Shown piece by piece: positions 8,488 to 17,921 of a DNA stretch of 64,000 nucleotides. The position numbers and the translations under genes are program-made. Below the pieces are notes generated by a model that saw nothing but the letters and a program-made list of their open reading frames with translations, had not been told where the DNA came from and ran no database searches. Positions within the stretch are counted from its first letter, which is position 1. Each line of letters opens with the position of its first letter. The stretch comes from Tropicimonas sediminicola (lineage in GTDB: Bacteria; Pseudomonadota; Alphaproteobacteria; Rhodobacterales; Rhodobacteraceae): positions 186,001 through 250,000 of the forward strand of contig NZ_FZOY01000008.1 of NCBI RefSeq assembly GCF_900188335.1, written 5' to 3'.

Positions 8488-9483
8488 ATGACTCTCGGAT
8501 CCAGAATCGCGTGGGACGACACCGTCCTGCCCTTCCAACTTGACCGCTCCGACATTCGTGGCCGGATCGCCCGCCTCGATGGCGTCCTCGACCGCGTTCT
8601 CGAGCAACACGATTATCCGCCGGCCATCGAGGCGCTGGTCGCCGAAATGGCGCTCCTGACGGCGCTGATCGGGCAGACCATCAAGCTGCGCTGGAAGCTG
8701 TCGCTCCAGGTACGTGGCGACGGCCCGGCCCGGCTGATCGCGACCGATTACTACGGCCCCACCGCCGAGGGCCGGCCGGCGCAGATCCGCGCCTATGCCA
8801 GCTATGACAAGGAGCGGCCGCTCGAAGGCCGTCCGTTCGACCTTATCGGCAAGGGCTACTTCGCCATCCTGATCGACCAGGGCAAGGGCACGACCCCCTA
8901 CCAGGGCATCACGCCGATTGCCGGGGGGAGCCTGTCGCAGTGCGCGGAGACCTATTTCGCGCAGTCCGAACAGCTGCCGACCCGGTTCGCGCTGGGCTTC
9001 GGCCATTCGACCTACGCCAACCATTCGGGTTGGCGTGGCGGCGGGGTGATGCTGCAGTCGATGCCCAAGGCGTCACCTTCGGCGGCCGCCCAGCCCGAGG
9101 CTGCGGAACAGCAACTCCTGAAGGCCGACGACCTTCTCGATGGCGAGGAGGGCGAGAACTGGGAGCGCGCGAACGTGCTGCTCGACACGGTCGAGGATCT
9201 CGAGCTTGTCGGCCCGCGAGTTCAGCCGACCGAGCTGCTGGTCCGGCTGTTCCACGAGGAAGGGCCGCGGGTGTTCGATGCACAGCCGGTGGAATTTGGC
9301 TGCACCTGCTCGCCGGACCGGGTGCGGCAGTCCCTGTCGATCTACTCGGCCAAGGACATCGCTCACATGACGACCGAGGAAGGGACCGTGACCGCGGACT
9401 GCCAGTTCTGCGGGGCGCATTACGTCTTCGATCCCAGGACGCTCGGCTTCGAAGCCGAGGAGGCGCCGGGTGACGACGCGTGA
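8488..9483 (+). CDS. hslO: Redox-regulated chaperone Hsp33
   Basis: Hsp33 is a cytosolic holdase switched on by oxidation. The 331-residue protein has the typical N-terminal domain (RGDGPARLIATDYYGP, GGSLSQCAETYFAQSEQLPT) and the C-terminal zinc-binding redox switch: a CxC pair at C272/C274 and a CxxC pair at C305/C308. The start at 8488 follows AAGGA at good spacing. It is the first gene of a forward run: its stop overlaps the start of the next gene by 14 bases, and cca then overlaps by 1 base, so hslO, the Nudix gene and cca are translated from one mRNA. I did not see a clear heat-shock promoter upstream. Confidence 0.95.
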   Translation: MTLGSRIAWDDTVLPFQLDRSDIRGRIARLDGVLDRVLEQHDYPPAIEALVAEMALLTALIGQTIKLRWKLSLQVRGDGPARLIATDYYGPTAEGRPAQIRAYASYDKERPLEGRPFDLIGKGYFAILIDQGKGTTPYQGITPIAGGSLSQCAETYFAQSEQLPTRFALGFGHSTYANHSGWRGGGVMLQSMPKASPSAAAQPEAAEQQLLKADDLLDGEEGENWERANVLLDTVEDLELVGPRVQPTELLVRLFHEEGPRVFDAQPVEFGCTCSPDRVRQSLSIYSAKDIAHMTTEEGTVTADCQFCGAHYVFDPRTLGFEAEEAPGDDA

Positions 9484-10075
9484 GGATCTCCGTTCCCGGC
9501 TGATCGAAGCGATCGGCGAAACCGGCCGGCCGTCGTCGGACTATGACCTGAACCCGGACGTTCACTTGCCGGAGGGGCGGAAGCTGCGGGAGGCCGCGGT
9601 GCTGGTGCCGGTGTCGCTGGAGCCGCGCGGGGCGCGGCTCTACCTGACCAAGCGGTCGTCGCGGCTCAAGCATCATCCGGGTCAGGTGGCCTTTCCCGGC
9701 GGCAAGGTCGACGCGGGCGATGCCGATGCCACGGCCGCGGCCCTTAGGGAGGCGCAGGAGGAAATCGGGCTCGGGCCGCAGAACGTCGAGGTCCTCGGCG
9801 CCTTGCCGCGCCACGAGACGGTGACGGGCTTCGACGTGACGCCGGTGATCGGCCTGCTGCATGACAGGTTCGAGCCGGTGGCCGAGCCGGGCGAAGTCCA
9901 GGAGGTATTCTCGGTGCCGCTGGAGCTTGTGACGACACCGGCCCGGTTCTCGGTGGAGCGACGCCGGTGGCGCGGTGAATGGCGTCATTTCTTCACCGTG
10001 CCGCACGGTCCCTATTACATCTGGGGCGCGACCGCGCGCATCCTGCGCGCGTTGGCCGACAGGATGCCGGGCTGA
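9470..10075 (+). CDS. CoA-type Nudix pyrophosphatase
   Basis: A 201-residue Nudix hydrolase of the NudL/CoAse type. It carries the CoA-pyrophosphatase signature just ahead of the Nudix box (LTKRSSRLKHHPGQVAFPGG) and the box GGKVDAGDADATAAALREAQEEIGL (about residues 76-100). Family members cleave CoA and its derivatives to 4'-phosphopantetheine and 3',5'-ADP. GTG at 9470 overlaps the end of hslO, giving coupled translation. It is a different Nudix subgroup from those at 7976 and 33890. Confidence 0.85.
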   Translation: MTTREDLRSRLIEAIGETGRPSSDYDLNPDVHLPEGRKLREAAVLVPVSLEPRGARLYLTKRSSRLKHHPGQVAFPGGKVDAGDADATAAALREAQEEIGLGPQNVEVLGALPRHETVTGFDVTPVIGLLHDRFEPVAEPGEVQEVFSVPLELVTTPARFSVERRRWRGEWRHFFTVPHGPYYIWGATARILRALADRMPG

Positions 10076-11223
10076 TGCGCATCTCGGCGCCCTGGCTCGA
10101 CCGTCCGGAGGTGCAGCATGTCTGCGCCCTGCTGGAGGCGGCGGGTCACAGGGCGCTCTATGTCGGAGGCTGCGTGCGCAACACGCTGCTGGATCATCCG
10201 GTCTCCGATCACGACCTCTCCACGGACGCCCGTCCCGAGCGGGTCGTGGCGGTGATGGAGGATGCCGGGCTCAAGGTCATCCCGACCGGGATCGAGCATG
10301 GAACGGTCACCGTTCTGGCCGATGGCGAGCCCTTCGAGATCACCACCTTCCGCCACGACATCGAAACCGACGGCCGACGCGCCGTGGTGCATTTCGCCGA
10401 CACCGTGATCGAGGACGCGCGCCGGCGCGACTTCACCATGAACGCGATCTATTGCGACCGCCATGGCGAGATCGTCGATCCTTTGGACGGGATGCCGGAC
10501 CTGCGGGCGCGGCGGTTGCGGTTTGTGGGGCGAGCCACGGAGCGGGTGAAGGAGGATTACCTCCGCATCCTGCGTTTCTTCCGCTTCTCGGCCTGGTATG
10601 CCGATCCCGAACAGGGGATCGACCCGGAATCGCTGGCGGCCTGCGCCGCCCATGTCGACGGGTTGGCGCGGATCTCGGCCGAGCGGATCGGGGCGGAGAT
10701 GACCAAGCTGCTGTCGGCGCCCGACCCGAGCCAGGCTGTCTCGGTGATGCAGACGACCGGTGTGCTCGGCGCGATCCTGCCAGGCAGCGACGTGACGGCC
10801 CTGCCGATCCTCGTGCATCTCGAGTTGCAGACCGGGCAGCGCCCCGATCCCGTGTTGCGGCTGGCGGCGCTCGGCGGCGAGGACGTGGCCAATCGCCTGC
10901 GCCTGAGCAAGGCGGATGCGCGGCGTCTGGAGGCAATCGGCGCCGCCGCACGGAGCGGACAGCGGGCCGGCGAACTCGGCTATCGGCTTGGAGCGCGGGA
11001 TGGGGCGGCGGCCGTGTTGCTGCACTCGGCCTTGCTGGGCGTGACGGTGCCAGAGATGGCTTTGGAGGACGCTGCAGCGGGCGCGGCGGCGGAATTCCCG
11101 ATCACGGCGCGCGACCTGATGCCCCGGTTCCACGGCCGCACTCTGGGCGACGAGATGAAGGCCCGGGAGCGGCGCTGGATCGACTCCGGCTTCCGTCTCG
11201 GACGAGAGGATCTGCTGGCCTGA
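10075..11223 (+). CDS. cca: CCA tRNA nucleotidyltransferase / poly(A) polymerase family
   Basis: This class II nucleotidyltransferase adds or repairs the CCA end of tRNA. The 382-residue protein shows motif A (GGCVRNTLLDHPVSDHDLSTDA, with the DxD metal pair), motif B (ARRRDFTMNAI), the DPLDGMPDLRARRLRFVG segment and RILRFFRFSAWY, in the expected order. The start ATG shares its A with the preceding TGA. It may be a full CCA-adding enzyme or a poly(A) polymerase relative; with no other copy in view, the tRNA role is preferred. Confidence 0.92.
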   Translation: MRISAPWLDRPEVQHVCALLEAAGHRALYVGGCVRNTLLDHPVSDHDLSTDARPERVVAVMEDAGLKVIPTGIEHGTVTVLADGEPFEITTFRHDIETDGRRAVVHFADTVIEDARRRDFTMNAIYCDRHGEIVDPLDGMPDLRARRLRFVGRATERVKEDYLRILRFFRFSAWYADPEQGIDPESLAACAAHVDGLARISAERIGAEMTKLLSAPDPSQAVSVMQTTGVLGAILPGSDVTALPILVHLELQTGQRPDPVLRLAALGGEDVANRLRLSKADARRLEAIGAAARSGQRAGELGYRLGARDGAAAVLLHSALLGVTVPEMALEDAAAGAAAEFPITARDLMPRFHGRTLGDEMKARERRWIDSGFRLGREDLLA

Positions 11224-11268
11224 CGGCCTCGGGCATGGCAGATACGGCCCACACGACGGAAAGACCCC

Positions 11269-11865
11269 ATGACACCAGAGAATTTCGGCGCATTGCTCGC
11301 CCTCGCCATAGTTGCCGCCTGGACGCCGGGCCCCAACAACGCCCTTGTCGCGAATTCTGGGGCCACCTTCGGGATGCGACGGACCTGGCCGCATGTGCTG
11401 GGCATCGGGCTCGGCTTTGCCTTCATGGTGTTTCTGGTGGGGTTCTTCCTCGGCGGTCTGTTCCAGACCTCGGCCTTGCTGCGGGAATCGCTGCGCTGGC
11501 TCGGGGCGGCGATCCTGCTCTGGCTGGCGTGGAAGATCGCCACCTCGGGCGGGATTTCCTCTCCCGGCAAGGAGCCGCGGCCCTTCACCTTTGTCGAGGC
11601 GGCGGCCTTCCAGTGGGTCAATCCCAAGGCCTGGGCCTTCGCGGTCGCCACCACCAGCCAGTTCGTCGACCCAACCGCCCCGCTGGTGACGGCGCTGATC
11701 GTCGGCGCGGTCTTTGTCGTGGTGGGGCTGGGCAGCGCCACTTCCTGGGCCGCGCTCGGCAAGGGGATCACCCGCTGGGTCAACACCGAGCACCGCCTGC
11801 GCCGGTTCAACATCGTGATGGCCGCGGTGATCGCGGGCTGCGTGGTGCTGCTGTTCCTCGACTGA
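11269..11865 (+). CDS. LysE/RhtB-family amino-acid exporter
   Basis: A 198-residue inner-membrane protein with about six hydrophobic segments and the family N-terminal signature AIVAAWTPGPNNALVANSG (near residues 13-31), plus FQWVNPKAWAFA in the middle. LysE/RhtB proteins export amino acids or related metabolites by proton exchange; the substrate is not predictable here. It lies 45 bases after cca in the same direction. The 204 bases after it, before the first ABC exporter gene, hold no gene, tRNA or clear terminator that I can recognise. Confidence 0.85.
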   Translation: MTPENFGALLALAIVAAWTPGPNNALVANSGATFGMRRTWPHVLGIGLGFAFMVFLVGFFLGGLFQTSALLRESLRWLGAAILLWLAWKIATSGGISSPGKEPRPFTFVEAAAFQWVNPKAWAFAVATTSQFVDPTAPLVTALIVGAVFVVVGLGSATSWAALGKGITRWVNTEHRLRRFNIVMAAVIAGCVVLLFLD

Positions 11866-12069
11866 CCCGCCGTTCGATCCGCGCCAGGGTCTCGTCCTTG
11901 CCGGGCGGTTCTCGCCGGGCCGCAATGTGATCCTGTTGACCACGCAGCATGCCTGGCGGCCGTTCAACACTTCGATGGCGGCGGCACTGGCGCTTTCGGC
12001 GGCCATGGTTTTCCTGTAACAGGAACGGGCTAACCCTACGCCCGCATTCCCAGGCAAGTCTGGCACCCC

Positions 12070-13923
12070 GTGTTCCGATACTTCGAAAACCTGGTCGATC
12101 CTTATACGCCGTATGAGGATACCGACACACCGCCGCAGCGGCTGTGGCCCTTTCTCTGGGCCTATTCGCAGCCGTTCAAGCGGTGGTTCGTGGTGGCCGC
12201 GGTGCTCTCCATCGTGGTGGCGACGGTCGAGGTCGGGCTGATCCATTACATGGGTCGCGTGGTCGACATCCTCTCGACCGGCGAGCCGGAACAGGTCTGG
12301 CAGGAGTACGGCTGGGAGCTGATCGGGATCGCGCTGTTCATCCTGGTGCTGCGCCCGCTGTTCCAGGCGCTCGACGTGCTGGTGCTCAACAACGGGCTGA
12401 TGCCGAACTTCGGCACGCTGATCCGCTGGCGGGCGCATCGGCACGTATTGCGGCAGTCCGTGAGCTGGTTCGAGGACGATTTCGCCGGGCGCATCGCCAA
12501 CCGGATCATGCAGACCCCGCCGGCCGCCAACGAGGCGATGTTCCAGATCTTCGACGCGATGACCTTTGCGCTGGCCTACCTGGTCGGGGCGGCGGTCTTG
12601 CTGGCGGAGGCCGATGCGCGGCTGGTGGTCCCGCTGCTGCTGTGGTTCGGGCTTTATGGCCTGCTGCTGCACTGGACGATCACCCGTGTCGGCCCGGCGT
12701 CCAAGGCCGCTTCCGACGCGCGCAGCGAAGTGACCGGGCGGGTGGTGGACAGCTATTCCAACATCCATTCGGTCAAGATGTTCGCCCATCACGACCGGGA
12801 GCTCGACTATGCCCGCGAGGCCATCGAGAACACGCGGATCACCTTTCGCAAGGAGATGCGGATCTACACGGTGATGGACATCTCGCTCAACGTGCTGAAC
12901 GGCTGGCTGATCGTCGGCGTGGTGGGCTGGTGTGTGGCGCTCTGGGTTCAGGGAACGGCCTCGGTCGGGGTGGTGGCGGCGGCGACGGCGCTGACCCTGC
13001 GCCTCAACGCGATGACCGGCTGGATCATGTGGGCCGTCTCCTCCTTCTTCCGCAACCTCGGGGTGGTGGCCGAAGGGATGGAGACCATCGCCCAGCCCAT
13101 CGGCCTGACCGACGTCCCCGGCGCGCCGGATCTGAATCTGACGGAGGGGCGGATCGCCTTCGAGGAGGTCAGCCATCATTACGGGCGCGGGGCAGGCGGG
13201 CTCGACAGGCTGTCGCTCTCCATCGAACCCGGCGAGAAGGTCGGCCTGATCGGGCGGTCGGGCGCGGGCAAGTCGACGCTGGTGAAGCTGCTCCTCCGGT
13301 TCTACGACCCGGAAAGCGGGTGCATCCTGATCGACGGGCAGGACGTGACCAGGGTCAGCCAGGAGAGCCTGCGCCGGCAGATCGGCATGGTCCAGCAGGA
13401 CACCGCGCTGCTGCACCGCTCGATTGCGGAAAACATCCTCTACGGCCGCCCCGAGGCGAGCGAGGCCGAGATGATCGCCGCGGCGGAGCGGGCGGCTGCG
13501 GATGGGTTCATCGCCGATCTGACCGACCAGGAGGGCAACAGCGGTTATGAAGCCCGGGTCGGCGAACGGGGCGTGAAGCTCTCCGGCGGGCAACGGCAGC
13601 GGATCGCGCTTGCCCGGGTGATCCTGAAGGACGCGCCGATCCTGGTGCTCGACGAGGCCACCTCGGCGCTCGATTCCGAGGTCGAGGCGGCGATTCAGGA
13701 TACGCTCTACGGCGTGATGGAAGGCAAGACGGTGATCGCCATCGCGCACCGGCTCTCCACCATCGCCCGGATGGACCGGATCCTCGTTCTGGACGAAGGC
13801 CATATCGTCGAGCAGGGCAGCCATTCCGATCTGCTCGCCAAGGGCGGGCTCTACGCCAGTTTCTGGAAACGGCAATCGGGCGGCTTCATCGGGCTTTCGC
13901 CGGAAGGGCAGGCAGCAGAATGA
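12070..13923 (+). CDS. ABC exporter half-transporter 1 (permease fused to ATPase)
   Basis: A 617-residue type IV ABC exporter subunit: membrane domain with six hydrophobic helices (about residues 35-330) followed by an ATPase domain with Walker A GRSGAGKST (near 395), Q-loop VQQDTALLH, signature LSGGQ (504-508), Walker B ILVLDEATSALD and H-loop IAHRLSTIAR. All catalytic motifs are intact. The start is GTG at 12070 with only a weak ribosome-binding site. Its stop overlaps the start of a paralogous gene by 4 bases, so the two probably form a heterodimer. Likely substrates are lipids, peptides or drugs; nothing nearby decides which. Confidence 0.9.
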   Translation: MFRYFENLVDPYTPYEDTDTPPQRLWPFLWAYSQPFKRWFVVAAVLSIVVATVEVGLIHYMGRVVDILSTGEPEQVWQEYGWELIGIALFILVLRPLFQALDVLVLNNGLMPNFGTLIRWRAHRHVLRQSVSWFEDDFAGRIANRIMQTPPAANEAMFQIFDAMTFALAYLVGAAVLLAEADARLVVPLLLWFGLYGLLLHWTITRVGPASKAASDARSEVTGRVVDSYSNIHSVKMFAHHDRELDYAREAIENTRITFRKEMRIYTVMDISLNVLNGWLIVGVVGWCVALWVQGTASVGVVAAATALTLRLNAMTGWIMWAVSSFFRNLGVVAEGMETIAQPIGLTDVPGAPDLNLTEGRIAFEEVSHHYGRGAGGLDRLSLSIEPGEKVGLIGRSGAGKSTLVKLLLRFYDPESGCILIDGQDVTRVSQESLRRQIGMVQQDTALLHRSIAENILYGRPEASEAEMIAAAERAAADGFIADLTDQEGNSGYEARVGERGVKLSGGQRQRIALARVILKDAPILVLDEATSALDSEVEAAIQDTLYGVMEGKTVIAIAHRLSTIARMDRILVLDEGHIVEQGSHSDLLAKGGLYASFWKRQSGGFIGLSPEGQAAE

Positions 13924-15767
13924 ACCCCATCGTCACCCGCGTCGCCGGCCTGATCGATGCCTACCGGCCCGCCGACGGGCCGCCGCCCAGCCAGCTGGTG
14001 CCCTTCACCCGCTGGGCACTCGAGGGCGCGGAACGGGCGATCGGGCTGGCGCTGGTGATCACCGTGCTCACGGGCATCTCGGAGATGGTCGCGGCCTGGT
14101 TCACCGGCGTGGTAATCGATGCCGCCGCCACCCACGGCCCGGGGGCGTTCTGGGGGCCGTATTCGGTCGTCATCGTGGGCGGGCTGCTGTTCTTTCTCGT
14201 GGTGCGGCCGCTGATCCTGCTGGCCGATGCCGGGGTGACCTCTATCCTGCTCGGCCCGCATCTCTTTCCGCTCGTGCTCAGCCGGCTCAATCGCCACGTG
14301 CTCGGCCATTCGATGCGCTATTTCGAAAACGACTTCGCCGGTCGGATCAGCCAGAAGGCGATGCAGACCGCACGGGCGCTGACGGATGTGGTGGTAGAGA
14401 TCACCGATGTCGTGATCTTCGGGCTGGCGATGTTCATCTCGGCGCTGTTCCTGATGGCCGGGGTGGACGCGCGGCTGCTGCTGGTCTTCGTGGTCTGGTC
14501 GGTCATCTACGCGCTGACGCTGCGCTGGTTCATCCCGCGCATTCGCGAGCGTGCCGCGGCGCGGGCCGGGGCGCGGACCGTGGTCACCGGACAGGTCGTG
14601 GACACGCTGACCAACATCGCGACGGTGAAGCTCTTCGGCCATCACGACCACGAAGATCGCGCGACGCTGGACGCGCTGGAAAAATTCCGGATTCGCTCGC
14701 TGGAGTTCGGCTCGATGACGGCGATGTTCCGGCTGGTGCTGACCACCAACGGCGGGCTCTTGCCGCTCTCGGCGATCCTCGGTTCGCTCTATCTTTACAC
14801 GATCGGCGAGGCGACGCCGGGCGACATCGCGATGACCGCGATGATCGCTGTGCGGCTGAGCCAGATCACCAACCGGCTCGGCATGGCGGCGGTCTCGATC
14901 TTTACCAATATCGGCGAGGTCGAGGACGGCGTCGGCACCCTTACGGCGGATCACGAGATCACCGACCGCCCGCGTGCGACGGCCGAAACCCAAGGCCGGG
15001 GCGCGATCCGTTTCGACGACGTGCGTTTCGCCTATGGCGGACCGGTGGCGGCGCTCGACGGGTTCGACCTCGATGTCGCCGCGGGCGAGAAGGTGGCGCT
15101 GGTCGGCGCCTCCGGGGCAGGCAAGTCGACCGTCACCGCGCTGCTGCTGCGGCTCTACGACGTGGAGGCGGGGCGGGTCCTGCTCGACGGCACGGATATC
15201 CGCGACCTGACACAGACCGCGCTGCGCCAGCAGATCGCCATGGTCCGGCAGGAGACGGCGATGTTCAACCGCTCGGCGCTGGACAACATCCGTTACGGCC
15301 GCCCCGACGCCACCGACGAGGAGGTGTTCGACGCCGCCCGCAGGGCCTCGGCGCACGAGTTCATCCTCACGTTGCGCGACCATCGCGGCCGCACCGGCTA
15401 TGCCGCCTATCTCGGCGAGCGGGGCGTGAAGCTCTCCGGCGGCCAGCGGCAGCGGATCGCGCTGGCTCGTGCGATCCTCAAGGATGCGCCGGTGCTGGTG
15501 CTGGACGAGGCGACCTCGGCGCTCGATTCCGAGGTCGAGGCCGAGATCCAGGCGGCGCTGGAACAGGTGATGGAGGGCAAGACGGTGATCGCCATCGCTC
15601 ACCGCCTGTCAACCATCGCGCGGATGGACCGGATCGTCGTGCTGGATCGCGGAAAGATCGCCGAGGAGGGCACCCATGCGGACCTGTTGGCGAGAGAGGG
15701 GCTCTATGCCCGCTACTGGGAGCGGCAATCGGGCGGGTTCCTGAACATCACGGAGGCGGCAGAGTGA
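13920..15767 (+). CDS. ABC exporter half-transporter 2 (permease fused to ATPase)
   Basis: A 615-residue partner of the preceding protein with the same layout: six membrane helices, then Walker A GASGAGKST (near 396), Q-loop VRQETAMFN, signature LSGGQRQRIALARAILKDAP, Walker B and H-loop. Unlike many heterodimeric ABC exporters, neither half shows a degenerate catalytic site. The two proteins are especially alike near the C-terminus, ending RQSGGF plus a short tail, which indicates a tandem duplication. The start ATG sits in an ATGA overlap with gene 1 and the 3' end overlaps the next gene by 4 bases, so all three are translationally coupled. Confidence 0.9.
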   Translation: MNPIVTRVAGLIDAYRPADGPPPSQLVPFTRWALEGAERAIGLALVITVLTGISEMVAAWFTGVVIDAAATHGPGAFWGPYSVVIVGGLLFFLVVRPLILLADAGVTSILLGPHLFPLVLSRLNRHVLGHSMRYFENDFAGRISQKAMQTARALTDVVVEITDVVIFGLAMFISALFLMAGVDARLLLVFVVWSVIYALTLRWFIPRIRERAAARAGARTVVTGQVVDTLTNIATVKLFGHHDHEDRATLDALEKFRIRSLEFGSMTAMFRLVLTTNGGLLPLSAILGSLYLYTIGEATPGDIAMTAMIAVRLSQITNRLGMAAVSIFTNIGEVEDGVGTLTADHEITDRPRATAETQGRGAIRFDDVRFAYGGPVAALDGFDLDVAAGEKVALVGASGAGKSTVTALLLRLYDVEAGRVLLDGTDIRDLTQTALRQQIAMVRQETAMFNRSALDNIRYGRPDATDEEVFDAARRASAHEFILTLRDHRGRTGYAAYLGERGVKLSGGQRQRIALARAILKDAPVLVLDEATSALDSEVEAEIQAALEQVMEGKTVIAIAHRLSTIARMDRIVVLDRGKIAEEGTHADLLAREGLYARYWERQSGGFLNITEAAE

Positions 15768-16993
15768 TTGAGGTGACCATCGAGCGGCTCGGGCACCGCG
15801 GGGACGGGATCGCGCCGGGCCCGCTCTATGCCGCGCGTTGCCTTCCCGGGGAGCTTGTGTCCGGCACGCCCGAGGGCGACCGGCTTGCGGAGACTCGGAT
15901 CGTCACACCTTCGCCGCACCGGGTCTCGCCGCCATGCCGCCATTACAAGGGCTGCGGCGGTTGCGCCGTGCAACATGCCGACGACGCCTTCGTGGCCGAG
16001 TGGAAACAGGGAATCGTCCGCGCCGCGCTTGCCGCGCAGGGGCTGGAAGCGCCGTTTCGCCCGATCCAGACGTCGCCCGCGCGCTCGCGGAGGCGGGCGG
16101 TGTTCTCGGGGCGCCGCACCAAGAAGGGCGTTCTGGTCGGCTTCCATGCCCGCGCCTCCGACACCGTGATCGACGTGCCCGACTGCCTGCTGGTAGATCC
16201 GGCGCTGCTCCGGGCGCGCCCTGCGCTCGAGGCGATCACTCGGGCCGGGGCCTCTCGCAAGGGCGAGTTGAGCCTGACCGTGACCGTCGCCCCCGAGGGC
16301 CCGGACGTGTCCGTGACCGGGGGCAAGCCGCTCGACATGGCCCTGCGGGTGGAGCTGGGTGCGCTGGTGGGCGAGCACGGCCTGTCGCGCCTGACGTGGG
16401 AGGATGAAACCGTCGCGCTGCACTCGCCGCCGACCGTCCGTTTTGACGGCATCGCCGTCACGCCGCCGCCCGGCGCCTTCCTGCAGGCCACCGAGGCCGG
16501 GGAGGCCGCGCTGCGGCGCGCCGTGACCGAGGCGGTGGGCGAGGCCGGCCGCATCGTGGATCTCTTTGCCGGCTGCGGCACCTTTTCCCTGCCGCTGGCG
16601 CGGGGGGCCGAGGTGCATGCGGTCGAAGGGCTCGGCGCGCTCACGGGTGCGCTGACCACCGGCGCGCGCCACGCGCAGGGGCTGCGCGAGGTCACGGCAG
16701 AGGTGCGGGACCTGTTCCGCCGACCGCTGCTGCCCGACGAGCTGGACCGGTACGACGCCGTCGTGATCGACCCGCCCCGCGCCGGCGCCGAAGCGCAGAC
16801 GACCCAGATCGCGGCCTCGCGGGTGCCGGTCGTCGCATCGGTGTCCTGCAACTCCGTCACCTTCGCCCGCGACGCCGCGCTGCTGGTGAAGGCCGGATTC
16901 CGCCTCGACTGGGTGCAGGTCGTGGACCAGTTCCGCTGGTCGCCGCATGTCGAGGTTGCAGCACGGCTGTCTCGCAGCCATATCGGCGTCTGA
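15764..16993 (+). CDS. RumA/RlmD-type 23S rRNA (uracil-5-)-methyltransferase family
   Basis: A 409-residue SAM-dependent RNA methyltransferase of the TrmA/RlmC/RlmD group, which makes 5-methyluridine in RNA. It has the iron-sulfur cluster cysteines C58, C64 and C67 (CRHYKGCGGC) plus a later one in VPDCLL, the SAM motif DLFAGCGTFSLPLA, VIDPPRAGAEAQ, and the catalytic cysteine block SVSCNSVTFARD. The N-terminal TRAM-like beta domain is short. Start GTG at 15764 overlaps the ABC exporter stop by 4 bases. Which uridine is modified cannot be told from sequence. Confidence 0.88.
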   Translation: MIEVTIERLGHRGDGIAPGPLYAARCLPGELVSGTPEGDRLAETRIVTPSPHRVSPPCRHYKGCGGCAVQHADDAFVAEWKQGIVRAALAAQGLEAPFRPIQTSPARSRRRAVFSGRRTKKGVLVGFHARASDTVIDVPDCLLVDPALLRARPALEAITRAGASRKGELSLTVTVAPEGPDVSVTGGKPLDMALRVELGALVGEHGLSRLTWEDETVALHSPPTVRFDGIAVTPPPGAFLQATEAGEAALRRAVTEAVGEAGRIVDLFAGCGTFSLPLARGAEVHAVEGLGALTGALTTGARHAQGLREVTAEVRDLFRRPLLPDELDRYDAVVIDPPRAGAEAQTTQIAASRVPVVASVSCNSVTFARDAALLVKAGFRLDWVQVVDQFRWSPHVEVAARLSRSHIGV

Positions 16994-17020
16994 CGCAGCG
17001 AGAGACCCCGAGGACCCACC

Positions 17021-17839
17021 ATGCGCGCTACCCTATCGGCCTGGCTCGAACGGCCCGGCATCCGGAACTTCGTGATCGGCGTGATCGTGTTCAACGCGAT
17101 CCTGCTCGGGCTGGAGACCTATCCGGCGGTGATGGACCGCGCCGGCGGGCTCATCCTGTTTCTCGATTACCTGTGCCTGTCGATCTTCGTGGCCGAGATC
17201 GGGGCCAAGATCATCGCCTACCGGATGAATTTCTTCCGCAGCGGCTGGAACATTTTCGACTTCCTCGTGGTCGGCGTGGCGCTGGTGCCCGGCGGGCATT
17301 CGCTTTCGGTGCTGCGGGCGCTGCGGGTTCTGCGGGTTCTGCGGGTGATCTCGGTCATGCCGCGTCTGCGCCGGGTGGTGGAGGGCTTCATCTCCGCGCT
17401 GCCGGGCATGGGCTCGGTCTTCCTGCTGATGGCGCTGGTGTTCTACATCGGCTCGGTGATGGCGACGAAGCTCTACGGCGCCGATTTCCCGGAGTGGTTC
17501 GGCTCGCTCGGCCGGTCGGCCTATTCGCTGTTCCAGATCATGACGCTGGAATCCTGGTCCATGGGCATCGTGCGCCCTGTGATGGAGGTGCATCCCCATG
17601 CCTGGATGTTCTTCGTCCCGTTCATCCTGATGACGACCTTCGCGGTGGTGAACCTGCTGGTCGGCCTGATCGTGAACTCGATGCAGGACGCCCACCACGA
17701 GGAGGACAATGCCCAGACCGGGGCCTACAGGGACGAGGTCCTGACCCGTCTCGAGGCGATCGACCGGCGGCTCGACGGGCTCGGCGCGCCTCCGGCCGCG
17801 AAGGCACCGCCGACAACGTCGAAATTCGACGCATCCTGA
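17021..17839 (+). CDS. Bacterial voltage-gated sodium channel (BacNav)
   Basis: A 272-residue single-domain channel subunit that should work as a tetramer in the inner membrane. Six helices can be traced; S4 has arginines at R99, R102, R105 and R108 with three-residue spacing (LRALRVLRVLRVISV), the voltage sensor. The pore loop has the selectivity filter TLESWSM at residues 175-181, the same as in the structurally known NavAb and NavMs channels, so sodium selectivity is expected. The C-terminus after S6 is polar, with a short coiled-coil-like helix (about 233-255) used for tetramer assembly. BacNav channels are common in marine Rhodobacterales; roles in motility or pH/ion homeostasis are proposed. 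Confidence 0.95.
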   Translation: MRATLSAWLERPGIRNFVIGVIVFNAILLGLETYPAVMDRAGGLILFLDYLCLSIFVAEIGAKIIAYRMNFFRSGWNIFDFLVVGVALVPGGHSLSVLRALRVLRVLRVISVMPRLRRVVEGFISALPGMGSVFLLMALVFYIGSVMATKLYGADFPEWFGSLGRSAYSLFQIMTLESWSMGIVRPVMEVHPHAWMFFVPFILMTTFAVVNLLVGLIVNSMQDAHHEEDNAQTGAYRDEVLTRLEAIDRRLDGLGAPPAAKAPPTTSKFDAS

Positions 17840-17921
17840 GCCTCCGGTGTCGTTGCACTCGCTTCCGTAGGGCGCGGAGATCGGCTATATTTCGCGCAAA
17901 ACGAAAACGAGGCATGCAGGT

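Noticed and set aside
11866-12069. A tRNA or small gene in the gap after the LysE gene
   Set aside because: No cloverleaf arms, CCA-end pattern or family-like frame could be found; the gap looks empty.
10015-13875. A 1286-codon open frame on the minus strand
   Set aside because: It runs antisense through cca, the LysE gene and the ABC exporter, all clear genes. Its Arg/His/Gln-rich composition is that of an antisense shadow.
17021-17839. The BacNav channel as a novel find
   Set aside because: The filter and S4 are those of a known family that is well represented in marine Rhodobacterales.
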